From contig OX940861.1 of the NCBI GenBank assembly GCA_954871525.1, positions 42,297,201 to 42,361,200 of the forward strand: a stretch of DNA of 64,000 nt, read 5' to 3'. The notes below the pieces were generated by a model, which saw only the letters and a program-made list of their open reading frames with translations, had not been told where the DNA came from and made no database searches. The first letter of the stretch is position 1; every line of letters starts with the position of its first letter. Positions 46,722 to 56,733 of this stretch are shown in pieces. Source of the stretch: Parietaria judaica. Lineage: Eukaryota; Streptophyta; Magnoliopsida; Rosales; Urticaceae. The position numbers and the translations under genes were made by a program.

Positions 46722-47018
46722 ACATCATATTACTATATACAGAAGGCTCTGCCACCTTATAATAATGTGATGGGATCTACGATAATTTTTTTTTTTATAA
46801 ATAACATCATCTTACTATACACAGGAGGCTCTGCCACCTTATGGTATGATTTACAATAAATAACTTTATTATGTAACATCATTTTATTATACAAAGGAGG
46901 CTCTGCCACCTTATAGTAAAATGATGTGCTCTACATCTAACGAATATTTATCTTCAAATAATATCAAATTACTATATACAGAAGGCTCTGCCACCTTTTA
47001 GTAAAATTGATATTAATT
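46722..47018 (+). repeat. Four tandem hairpins around GGCTCTGCCACCTT in the Copia leader
   Basis: The 14-mer GGCTCTGCCACCTT occurs exactly at 46745, 46827, 46899 and 46984, between the 5' LTR and gag. Its ends pair imperfectly (AAGGxGGC with GCCACCTT), and each copy sits in an outer stem. In unit 3, CATCATTTTATTATA (46877-46891) pairs with TATAGTAAAATGATG (46912-46926). In unit 4, AATATCAAATTACTATA pairs with TAGTAAAATTGATATT. In unit 1, CATCATATTACTATA pairs with TATAATAATGTGATG. Unit 2 pairs less well. The stem sequences differ between units while pairing is kept, which points to a selected RNA structure. The function is unknown; packaging, dimerisation or translation control are candidates. 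Confidence 0.8.
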
Positions 47019-47495
47019 GAAATTAAATTTAACTTCTTCATTTTAATATTCTTATGATTAATATTATATATTCATAATGTTTGTCTATTTTTTACATATC
47101 ATTTTATGACATTACATCATTAATCTAATCTTAGCATTTAATTACATTATGTTAGTATATTTCCAACGGTAATATAACGGCTATAAACGGCTAGTTTTTA
47201 CACTATAAATACAAGTTTATCAAACTATACAAAATTCACATCTCTTATTCTACCTCATATTTTCTCTCTAAGTTTAGCCGATAAAAATGATTAGACTAAT
47301 GTTAGTTTTTGTAGCCATAATTATCCTTGTATTTAATGTTAGTATTTTTATCTTTCATATTACACTAAAGGAATTTTATTTTTCCTTAATGGTGGTTGTA
47401 TTCATGTATTTTGCTTTATTATTTACAATCTTTGTAGACTTTTATATTTTGAATTAAATCTAATGAATTATTTTATTTTCATGTTAGTTATCACC

Positions 47496-48533
47496 ATGTC
47501 GAATCTTGTGAAACTTGAATTCAGCCCTCTTGATATCACTAGCAATAATTACATGCCTTGGACAGTAGATATTGAGATGCACTTGGAGTCAATGAATTTT
47601 TTTAAGACACTCAAGGAGGTAAACGAATCGTCAAGAACGGACAAGGCAAGATATTTAATATTCCTTCGCCGACACCTTGACGAAAGCCTCAAAATTGAAT
47701 ATCACACTGTGAAAGATCCAAGTGAGCTGTGGAAAAATCTTAAAGAAAGATACGATCACCAAAGGGATGTAATGTTCCCCATTTTCCGCGATGAATGGAT
47801 CGCTTTACGGTTCCAAGACTATAAGAAAGTCGGAGACTATAATTCTGCAATGTTCAGAATCGTAACTCACTTGATATTTTGTGGGGTAACGGTAATTGAC
47901 GCAGAAATGCTGGAAAAGACTTTTTCTACTTTCCACGCATCAAATGTAACCCTGCAACAACAATATCATGTATGGAGTTTTCAGAAATATTCTGAACTAA
48001 TCGCTTGTCTCTTCATCGCAGAAAAGAATAATGAATTACTGATGAAATATCATCAATCTCGCCCGACCGGCTCAAAGCACTTCCTGAAGCAAACACTATC
48101 AACTCCGATGAGCCTGAGCCCAAGAACTATTTACAGGGTCGAGAGCGAGTCCGAGGTCGTGGGCGAGGTCGTTGTCGTAGTTACGGACGTGGACGAGATG
48201 GTTATAATCCCTCTTATAAGTCCGCTAACTATTATCATAAAAAGCAGCAACACGGGAGAAGCCATGATGACCCCTCTAAAAGGGAAAAAGAGATGATCTC
48301 CCCAAAAGGCTTTGAATTTCAGATGTGGCACTAAAGGGCACTGGTCAAGAGTTTGCCGAGCCCCACCACACTTATGTAAACTCTACCAAGAGTCCATGAA
48401 GGGGAAAGGGAAAGAGAAAGATTTCAACTTTATTGACAATAACGAATCTACTCATCCCGAAGCATCCGACTTCAATGGTAATTTCATTGACACAGTTGGC
48501 GATTTTGTTGAACAAGCGACTGGTGGAAACTAA
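47496..48533 (+). pseudogene. Copia gag remnant (outer element)
   Basis: Gag of the Copia type, starting MSNLVKLEF with a NYMPW block and LKERYDHQ. The start chosen is the ATG at 47496, in a good context (CACCATGTCG). The frame is open to a TGA at 48294-48296, but the true gag sequence leaves it at about 48078. The Arg/Gly-rich segment (RGRGRGR, then SYGRGRDGY) is read in a neighbouring frame until about 48318, where the first frame returns with the zinc knuckle CGTKGHWSRVC. Two compensating indels have therefore scrambled the middle. Nonfunctional. Confidence 0.85.
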
Positions 48534-48710
48534 AATGAATTCCTTTTGGGAATGAAGTCCAATGGTCCGATGTTTGTTTGTCTTTTCTTTTCTTTTTTGT
48601 AAAATATGTCATGAATTTCTAATTTTAAGGTGTGTAATTGACTAATGCTAGTGTTTAATTAATTATATTTCTTATCAAAATTTGTGTTTGTTTTTAGTTA
48701 AAGTTTTCAT

Positions 48711-50937
48711 ATGGACAAAGCTAATCGTGAAGCTGGAGAATTTTGTATACTCGAATGTGGAACAACACACACTATATTGAAGGATAAAATGTTTTTCTCA
48801 AACATAAAATCAACACAAGCTAGTGTAGATACAATATCAGGTCCTGTAGATCTGATTGAAGAAGTTGGTAAAGCAAATTTTACATTACCAAATGGCACAA
48901 TGTTTACCATAAACAATGCCTTATTCTCCCAAAGATCCAAAAGAAACATGTTGAGTTTCAATGATATATATTCTTATGAATTTGATACTCAGTCTGCAAC
49001 TGAGAACGCCATGAAATATATGTTTATCATAATGCATTAATCGGGGAAGAAATACGTACTTGAAAAACTACCAATGCTCCATACAGGATTGCATTTTACG
49101 TATATAAGTGTAATTGAATCAAATATGGTAGTTACCAAACCTTCAATATTTACCATATGGTATGACCGACTAGGTCATCCTGGTTCAACCATGATGCGAA
49201 GAATTATTGAAAATACACATGGGCATCCATTGAAGGACCAGAAGATCCCTCAAGGAAAAATATTCCAGTGTAAAGCTTGTTCTCTCGGAAAGTTAATCAT
49301 AAGACCTTCACCGAGAAAAGTTGAAACAGAATTACCTATGTTCCATGAGAGTATTGAAGGTGATATATGTGGGCCAATTCACCCACCGTGCGGACCATTT
49401 TGATACTTCATGGCATTGATAGATGCCTCTAGCAAATGATCACATGTGTGTCTGTTATCAACTCGCAATATGGCATTTGTTAAATTACTCGCTTAGATAA
49501 TCAGATTGCGAGCTCAATTTCCCTATAATACGATCAAGAAAATCAGACTTGATAATGCCGGTGAATTCACATCACAGACATTCGATGATTATTGTATGTC
49601 AGTTGAGATTGATGTTGAGCATCATGTTGCTCATGTTCACACACAAAATGGTATGGCTGAATCATTGATCGAGCGTCTCCAGCTTATTGCTAGACCTTTG
49701 ATAATGAGAACAATGCTTCCTACTTCAGTATGGGGTCATGCAATATTACATGCTGTGGCATTAATTCACATCAGACCAAGTGCATATTATAAATACTCCC
49801 CAGTGCAACTTGTATTCGGCCAAGAACCAAATATATCACATCTAAAGATTTTTGGTTGTGCTGTTTATGTGCCTATTCCACCACCCCAAAGAACAAATAT
49901 GGGGCCACAGAGAAGTCTTAGTATCTATGTAGGCTTTGAAAGCCCATCAATTGTTAAATACATTGAACCTCAAGCTGGGAATATTTGCATAACTCGTTTT
50001 GCTGATTGCCACTTCGATGAAGAAAATTTCCCAGCATAAGGGGGAGAAAGTAAACAGTTGGAAAAGAGAAATTACAAAGTCTGTACTAACATTGTTGCAT
50101 CTTGATCCTTACACAAAAGAATGTGAAGAAAAAGTCCAAAGAATTTTGCATTTGCATGATATAGCAAATCAACTTCCTGATGCATTTACAGACACAATTA
50201 GAGTGATTAAATATCATATACCAGCTGAGAACGCTCTTGCCCAAATATAGATTCCAAAAGAGCAAATTGAAAACAAAGTCACTCATGAAATCATAACACG
50301 CCTGAAGCGTGGGAGACCACTCGGTTCCAAATATAAAAATCCCCGTAAAAGAAAAGGAGCAGAGCAAAATGACCCCAATACAGAGGAACGCAATCCTGAA
50401 GAAATACGCGATGAGGAAAATCGAGAAATTTTGATTAATTATGCCAGTACAGGTATAATATGGAACCGAAATATGAACATCGATGATGCACTCTATTACA
50501 GTTTGGCATGCGATGTTATGGACGAAAATAATGGGGATCCTGAACCACGGTATATTACCGAATGTAAAAATAGACGCGATTGGGCTGAATGGAAAAAGGC
50601 TATTGATGTTGAGTTAGAATCACTTAACAAACGCAATGTTTTTGGGCCTATAATATTCACACTCAAAGATGTGAGACCTGTTAGATACAAATGGGTATTT
50701 GTGCTAAAGAGAAATGAGAAAAATGAGATTGTGATATACAAAGTTCGACTTGTTGCATAAGGTTTTTCTCAAAGGCCCAGAATTGACTTTGAGGAAACAT
50801 ATTCTCTTGTCATGGATGGAATTACGTTCAGATACTTGATCAGTCTAGTAGTTCATGAGAAACTGAATATGCACCTCATGGATGTTGTTACCGCCTATTT
50901 CTACGGATCGCTTGATACTGATATTTACATGAGGATC
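48711..50937 (+). pseudogene. Copia protease-integrase-RT remnant, left part
   Basis: The protease frame (48711-49040) has CGTTHTILKDKMFFSN, but the catalytic DSG triad position reads ECG, so it is dead. Integrase: WYDRLGHPGS near 49159, GDICGPI near 49362, a TGA at 49401-49403, further stops near 49437 and 49496, then the catalytic-core blocks RLDNAGEF near 49547 and QNGMAES near 49645 up to 50039. RT: YKWVFVLKRNEK and VRLVA followed by a TAA at 50758-50760, then MDVVTAYFYGSLDTDIYM. It breaks off at 50937 where the next-level insertion begins. Confidence 0.85.
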
Positions 50938-51737
50938 TGTTAGGCATTTGCCCTTAAACAATGTTTTATTTACCCATTGTAAAAGATTCTGACGCCACTC
51001 TTAATAAAGAAGGCACTTATTATGATAATCTTTTCTATAGTTCTTTATGTATAATCGAATGTTTATCCATAGTTCATAATGGAATGCAATTGCAATTTAT
51101 CATCACACCAGAGTCAATGTGAGGAATAGTTGATAAATGCAATAAATGAACTAAAATGTATCTGTGACTTAATTAAGTAGGTAAGAGCCTCTTAATTGAT
51201 AAAGTCATTAATGCAACTAAATGGATAAAATCCTATTCTGGATAGATATGTGTGTCATACCCATTAAGTGCATTAAGTACGAAGTGTCTTTGTACTGGAT
51301 AGAACTTGACTAAATTCTGAAAGTTGCTCAACTAAGACCATCACTAAAAACTTTGAATTAAGTCGTAAAAGATGATCAAATGGTAATTAATCTAAATCCT
51401 GAAGTGATCTTGAACTCTGACTAATGGCTTGATTATTCTTTGATTTGTACGTTAAAGAACAAAAAAAGACTGCGGTTTCCAATGCTGCTATATATTGGGA
51501 ACATGATAGTCGACAGGGAAGAGTAGCTTGATCACATATATGGATATGATTCCCCAAATTATCGGTCGTGAGAAGTAGTACGGGACTCATGCGCAGCTTA
51601 CGACTCGTAATCGTAAGTGATTCGTCTACAATACCACCGATGGAATTCAGGAAGAAAAACACTAAGGGGCTAAACGGTAAAACTCATGTTCAAGTGTGAA
51701 TCATCAAGTGAAAGATTAATCACTAGAATTTGATTAT

Positions 51738-52489
51738 TGTTGAGGTCGGATTTGGTCAAATCCATCCCCAACACAACTCGTGTCGTTTTGTCCATAAACG
51801 ACATGAGGGAGGCGAGGGAGTTCACCAGCGAAGGGGGTTATCCCCGAGGAGGGCCATCCCCGAGGAAGAATACCCCCGAAGAGGTTCATCCGCGAGGGGA
51901 TGCAGCCACGCGAGCAAGCAAGTTGCGATGAAGCGTCCCATCACACCCGACGAGGAACTTCGTCATGATGATTGTGTGCAGGGTCGAATGACCCTTGACG
52001 AGACGTGCATTTAATGAAGCCGACCTACCCACTCGATGAGAGCATCAGCGACGAAGGCCTGCAGAGCCGAATGACGGCTGACGAGATGCGCATTTAATAC
52101 GGCGCACCTACCCATAACGGCAGCTTGCTCGGATTTGACGTAAAGCAAGGATAAGCCCTGCCGCCCTCGAATCACGTCAGAGAGTGATGATTAAAGAGAA
52201 AAAAGGCGGGAAATATGCAAGGGGAAGGCAGTAAACTCTATAAAAGGGAAGACAAGCCTCAGTTGTAAGGGGCTGGAAAAAAGAGAGTGAAAAACCTGGT
52301 AATAGAAAAAGGTCAAGGAAAGAGAGAAATCAGAGGCTCATGATCCTTCATCTGTCCAGCTATTCAACGGAAGAAAACCGAGCTCATTTCGGAAATTATA
52401 ATAAAACAGAGATATTCATCATTTGTTGTTATTATTATTTGATGATTGTCTTTGTGACTGGAAAAGGGTGGTGAAAATCCCCCTCTACA
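51738..52489 (+). repeat. 5' LTR of the Gypsy element
   Basis: 752 bp, TGTTGAGGTCGG to CCCTCTACA. TATA box CTATAAAAG at about 52238-52246. Confidence 0.96.
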
Positions 52490-52492
52490 GTT

Positions 52493-52510
52493 TGGCGCCC
52501 ACCGAGGGGC
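52493..52510 (+). other. Primer-binding site of the Gypsy element
   Basis: TGGCGCCCACCGAGGGGC starts three bases after the 5' LTR. The TGGCGCC core is a common retroelement PBS. The tRNA is not assigned with certainty. Confidence 0.8.
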
Positions 52511-52554
52511 TTTGTTTTCTTTCTAACTCACAGCCTGGAATTTGAAGGAGCAAA

Positions 52555-55056
52555 ATGTCGTCGAGCGACAACGTCATCACCGTAGTAGGGGACGAAGTCC
52601 TAGCCGCAGAGAGACTCCAGCAACAGTTGGCCGAGGCCAACGCAAAAGTAATGGAGGCAACACAGGTGGCCGAAGAGGCGGCCAGGAAGGCGGAAGAACA
52701 GGAAGAGCGGAACGGACGACTTACTGCTTTTCTGGAGCGGGCGAGTCAAAGAAGGGAAGGCCCGGAGAGCACAATCGCGGGATCATCAGCTCGGGGAACG
52801 GTTGGAATGACGGCTGAGGGAGAGCAAGGCAACCTGACGCCTCAAGCGCTTCCGATCATTAGGGATCTCTTCAATGCCACCGGCGTGACACCGGTGAGTG
52901 CGACGAACCCGCCGGGAGGCTTGACAACCACCATAGCGGAGACAATCCAGGAGGAGGTCCAGAGAGCGATGAGGGAAATATCCTCAAGCATGGAGGCAAA
53001 AATGGGATACGTTGCTTCGCAGGTGCATAAAGCCACGAGCGCGGCGCCCGAAATCGATAAGTTGGTCAGGGAGGCCAGGGTGACACCTTTCTCGGCAAAA
53101 ATCCGCAACGTGGAGCTAGGAGAATTGCCAAAGATCAGGCTCTCGCAGTACAAAGGAGCTTCGGACCCAAACACCCACGTGAAGTCATTTCGGATCGCCA
53201 CGGAGCGCGTAGGCGGCGAGGAGACGAAGCTGGAGGCCATACTGTGCCACCTCTTTGTCGAAAGCTTACAGGGCCCGGCAAGCGACTGGTTCGCTAAGCT
53301 ACCATCGGAATCCATCGGCGACTCCGATGAGCTCGTCGCTTGTTTCCTGCGGCACTATTCAATGTACGTCCAGAACGAGGCAACCGTTACGACCCTGTGG
53401 AACCTCTCACAGGGACGAGAAGAAACTCTCCGACAATACGTCGGAAGGTTCAAAGACGTTATGGTCAAAGTCCAGGGTCTCGACAACGTCGTCGCTATCC
53501 AGGCGCTGAAGCATGGGCTGTGGTATTTGGCCCCTTTCCGTGAGGAGTTAATAAAAATGCGCCCACTGATGATCGAGGACGCGCTCCACAGGGCGACGCT
53601 CTTTATGGAAATAGAGGAAGAGACTTTGGCCCAAAAGAAGATCCACGAAGGTGGAAGCAAAGGAAGGCAGCATGGAAAAAGGGAAAGTGGGGACGGAGGA
53701 GACTTCTCATCATCTCGAGCAAGGAAGAGGGAAGAAGACCGAAGAAATCCCGGTGAGCGACGAGGTCGGGAAGCTCCAAGGCAAGAAGTGTATCACGTCG
53801 ATGAGCACAAAGATCGCGACTATGATCGAAGAGACCACTACCAAGGAGGATCCTCGGAAAGCCGAGGACGATTCTCCGATGATCGAGGAGGATCCTCGGA
53901 AAACCGAGGACGATTCTCCGATGATCGAAGAGGATTCTCGGGGGACCGAGGACGGTACCCCGACGATCGAGGAGGATTCTTGGGGGACCGAGAACGGTAC
54001 CCCGATGATCGAGGAGGATACCCGGGGAGCCAGGGAGGGTTCTCCAACGACCAAGGAAGATTTTCTGGAAACCGAAGGGGCTTCTCGGGAGGCCGACGAG
54101 GTTTCGGGGCGAAGTTTTGGCCAAAAGATATGAGTAAATTCTGCGATTACCATAACTATAATGGCCATGCCACTGAAGATTGCGCTATGCTAAAAAAGGA
54201 GCTCCAAAGAAGATATGCGACAGGGGAGATCAAGGACCTCGCGTACAAACCTCCTATGCCTTGGAATAATGGGAACAGGGCATGGCAGGGCCGACAAGAA
54301 GAACCTACAAACGACGGGAGGGACGGCCGAGACGGGGCAAAAAGGAACCTGGCGATCGAGCCGCCACCGGCGAGGCATAGCGAGGAAGACCGACCGGCCT
54401 CAAGACCGAGAATCGAGGTGATCATGGGCGGATCACGGCTCTGCGAGGATTCGGTCAACAGTATAAAAGCTTATCAGAGGAGGGGAAAGGAGAACGGCCA
54501 AGAAGACTTGAAAATGGGCGCCGCAGGCGCAAGGATAGAATTCGTGGAGAATGAGGATTGCGCTGACATGCACGACGACGCTCTGGTCCTCGAACTCAGC
54601 ATCGGCGGGTGCGAGGTTTTTCGCATCCTCGTTGACAACGGAACCTCGGTCGACGTCATTTTCTATGAATGCTTGACGAAGATGGGCATCGAGGGACTCG
54701 CGATAGGGGGACGACCCCGCAAGGTATCAGGTTTCAACGGGGACGTCGCCATCTCGATGGGGACAGTCCACCTCCCGGTCCGCGCGGGGAGCATCAACCG
54801 GATGACGGAGTTCATGGTGCTAAACGTCCCGTCACATTTCAACATCATCCTGGGGAGACCTTGGATCCACTCCATGAGGGCCGTGCCGTCAACCTACCAC
54901 CAAAGCATAAAATTCCCGGGAAAAAGAGAGGGGGAAGTCGAGGAGCTCAAAGGGAGCAGGGATGCATACCGGATTTGCTACATGATGCACCACAAGTCAA
55001 TGACTGCCGAGAAGGAAATCAAGCAAACAGAGAAGGGAGAATCGGCCGGATTATAG
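52555..55056 (+). CDS. Gypsy Gag-protease polyprotein
   Basis: An 833-aa frame. Residues about 10-65 form an Ala/Glu-rich coiled-coil stretch (AERLQQQLAEANAK). The capsid-type Gag domain lies at about 190-350 (YKGASDPNTHVKSF, FLRHYSM, ETLRQYVGRF). An Arg/Gly/Asp-rich repeat region follows at about 410-520, probably RNA-binding. A zinc-knuckle variant (CDYHNYNGHATEDC) lies near 527-540. The aspartic protease has the motif LVDNGTS near 692 and ILGRPWIH near 766. It ends at UAG 55054-55056, and the pol frame continues without shift. The start is the first ATG after the PBS in this frame. Confidence 0.93.
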   Translation: MSSSDNVITVVGDEVLAAERLQQQLAEANAKVMEATQVAEEAARKAEEQEERNGRLTAFLERASQRREGPESTIAGSSARGTVGMTAEGEQGNLTPQALPIIRDLFNATGVTPVSATNPPGGLTTTIAETIQEEVQRAMREISSSMEAKMGYVASQVHKATSAAPEIDKLVREARVTPFSAKIRNVELGELPKIRLSQYKGASDPNTHVKSFRIATERVGGEETKLEAILCHLFVESLQGPASDWFAKLPSESIGDSDELVACFLRHYSMYVQNEATVTTLWNLSQGREETLRQYVGRFKDVMVKVQGLDNVVAIQALKHGLWYLAPFREELIKMRPLMIEDALHRATLFMEIEEETLAQKKIHEGGSKGRQHGKRESGDGGDFSSSRARKREEDRRNPGERRGREAPRQEVYHVDEHKDRDYDRRDHYQGGSSESRGRFSDDRGGSSENRGRFSDDRRGFSGDRGRYPDDRGGFLGDRERYPDDRGGYPGSQGGFSNDQGRFSGNRRGFSGGRRGFGAKFWPKDMSKFCDYHNYNGHATEDCAMLKKELQRRYATGEIKDLAYKPPMPWNNGNRAWQGRQEEPTNDGRDGRDGAKRNLAIEPPPARHSEEDRPASRPRIEVIMGGSRLCEDSVNSIKAYQRRGKENGQEDLKMGAAGARIEFVENEDCADMHDDALVLELSIGGCEVFRILVDNGTSVDVIFYECLTKMGIEGLAIGGRPRKVSGFNGDVAISMGTVHLPVRAGSINRMTEFMVLNVPSHFNIILGRPWIHSMRAVPSTYHQSIKFPGKREGEVEELKGSRDAYRICYMMHHKSMTAEKEIKQTEKGESAGL
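53830..54115 (+). repeat. Repeats encoding RGRFSDDRGG-type units in Gypsy gag
   Basis: Units of about 42 bp, such as GAGGATCCTCGGAAAACCG and ATTCTCCGATGATCG, repeat five to six times. They encode GGSSENRGRFSDDR and variants. Two other + frames and minus-strand frames stay open here only because of the repeat. Confidence 0.88.
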
Positions 55057-55062
55057 CAATTA
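55054..55062 (+). promoter_or_regulatory. Candidate stop-codon readthrough site UAG-CAA-UUA
   Basis: The gag-pro stop and the next two codons read TAG CAA TTA. This is the leaky context defined in tobacco mosaic virus (UAG-CAR-YYA). Pol continues in the same frame directly after it. A Gag-Pol fusion at a low ratio to Gag is the expected use. The motif is seen in the sequence; its function is inferred. Confidence 0.65.
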
Positions 55063-56733
55063 GCGACGCCCGCCCCAAGATTTCCCGGGCGGAGTAAGGG
55101 GCGAGGGAAGAGCGTCAATAGGACGGCCAGGGTACTTAGCACGGAAGACATCGAGGCTCGGGGCGCGGAAGAAAGAAAAGGAGGAGCACAGATCGAGAAA
55201 GTGGAGCGAGTTTGCATCGACGATTCCGATCTTACTCGGACCATCGGTATAGGCGCGGAGCTCGATCCGGATACCAGAGCACAACTAATCAATTTCCTAA
55301 AGAGGAACCAGGGGAGTTTCGCTTGGTCTCATGAGGATATGCCAGGGATCGACCCTTCGGTGACATCTCACCGCCTCAACGCCGACCCAAGGCACAAGCC
55401 CGTCGTACAAAAGAGGAGAAAAATGGCACCCGATAGAAACAAGATCATCAATGACGAGGTGGATAAGCTGCTCTCGATGGGGACCATCCGAGAGGTAAAA
55501 TATCCCGAATGGCTGGCTAATACAGTCGTCATAAAAAAGAAGAATGGCAAATGGCGAGTTTGTGTGGACTTCACCGACCTCAACCGAGCTTGCCCAAAGG
55601 ATAGTTTCCCGATGCCGCATATAGATCGCCTCGTCGAGGCCACCCACGGCTACGAGCTTCTCAGCTTCATGGATGCGTATTCCGGGTACCACCAGATAAG
55701 GATGCACCCGGAGGATGAAGAGAAGACCGCCTTCGTCAGCGAGAGGGGCACGTACTGCTACAAAGTCATGCCCTTCGGACTGAAGAACGCCGGAGCGACT
55801 TACCAGAGATTGGTGACCAAGATGTTCCACAAGCAGATCGGAAAGAGCATGGAAGTATACATCGACGACGTGGTCGTCAAGTCCCTGAAGGCGGCGGCGC
55901 ACGTCGAACACTTGGAGGAATGTTTCGAGATTCTAAACCTGCACGGGATGAAGCTAAATCCCACCAAGTGCACCTTCGGTATGTCCTCGGGAAAGTTCTT
56001 GGGTAACATGGTCACTCGGCGAGGGGTCGAAGCCGACCCCGAGCAAATTGAGGCAATCAAAAGCATGCCCTCGCCCCGAAATCGAAGAGAGATTCAGAGA
56101 TTGACCAGGAGGATTGCTGCCCTGAACCGATTTATCTCACGATCGGCCGACAAGACCCTCCTTTTCTACGAGCTACTAAGGAAGAACAAGAAATTTGATT
56201 GGACCAAGAAATGCGAGGAAGCCTTCCAGACGCTGAAGTCCTACCTGTCATCACCACCCATTATGACGAAACCGAGGCCGGGGGAACCATTATATTTATA
56301 CATCGCCGTGTCTGACCACGCGATCAGCCAAGTGCTTGTGCGTGAGGAGGATGGGGAGCAGAGGCCAGTCTCCTACATCAGCAGAAAACTCCTCGACGCC
56401 GAGACAAGATACCCTCAACCCGAGAAGCTTGCTCTGGCAGTATACGACGCATCGGAAAGACTGAAGCATCACTTCCAAGCCCATACCATCGTCGTCATGA
56501 CCGACAGACCCATCCGCACTATCATCCACGGCCCGAGCCAGTCGGGAAGGGTCACGAAGTGGTCTATAAAGCTGGGAGCGTACGACATTGAGTACAAGCT
56601 TCGGACGAGCCTCAAGTCTCAAGTGCTCGCAGACTTCCTCATCGAGTTACCAGACCGGTGGATCCGAGCGACGAAGCCGGCGTCTGGAAGCTACAAGTCG
56701 ATGGATCCGCGACAGCACAAGGATCTGGAGTAG
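55057..56733 (+). CDS. Gypsy reverse transcriptase and RNase H
   Basis: Open in the gag frame from the base after the UAG. The first ATG is at 55201 (510 aa from there). RT blocks: NADPRHKPVVQKRRK, GKWRVCVDFTDLN, SFMDAYSGYHQI, MPFGLKNAGATYQR and catalytic YIDDVVVKS near 55860. The connection and first RNase H follow (KCEEAFQTLKSYL, YIAVSDHAISQVL, RYPQPEKLALAVY, TIVVMTDRPI). It ends at TAG 56731-56733, but the downstream domain is entered in another frame from about 56658. Expression of the whole pol would need a -1 frame change, probably a 1-bp deletion in this copy. Confidence 0.92.
   Translation, partial: QLATPAPRFPGRSKGRGKSVNRTARVLSTEDIEARGAEERKGGAQIEKVERVCIDDSDLTRTIGIGAELDPDTRAQLINFLKRNQGSFAWSHEDMPGIDPSVTSHRLNADPRHKPVVQKRRKMAPDRNKIINDEVDKLLSMGTIREVKYPEWLANTVVIKKKNGKWRVCVDFTDLNRACPKDSFPMPHIDRLVEATHGYELLSFMDAYSGYHQIRMHPEDEEKTAFVSERGTYCYKVMPFGLKNAGATYQRLVTKMFHKQIGKSMEVYIDDVVVKSLKAAAHVEHLEECFEILNLHGMKLNPTKCTFGMSSGKFLGNMVTRRGVEADPEQIEAIKSMPSPRNRREIQRLTRRIAALNRFISRSADKTLLFYELLRKNKKFDWTKKCEEAFQTLKSYLSSPPIMTKPRPGEPLYLYIAVSDHAISQVLVREEDGEQRPVSYISRKLLDAETRYPQPEKLALAVYDASERLKHHFQAHTIVVMTDRPIRTIIHGPSQSGRVTKWSIKLGAYDIEYKLRTSLKSQVLADFLIELPDRWIRATKPASGSYKSMDPRQHKDLE

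Noticed and set aside
46722..47018. Hammerhead ribozyme in the Copia leader hairpins
   Set aside because: The CUGAUGA and GAAA core elements are not present around the repeated 14-mer.
53603..54168. Open frames of 100-170 codons on the other + frame and on the minus strand over Gypsy gag
   Set aside because: They arise from the tandem RG/DD-coding repeats, which are free of stops in several frames. The gag frame carries the zinc knuckle and protease.
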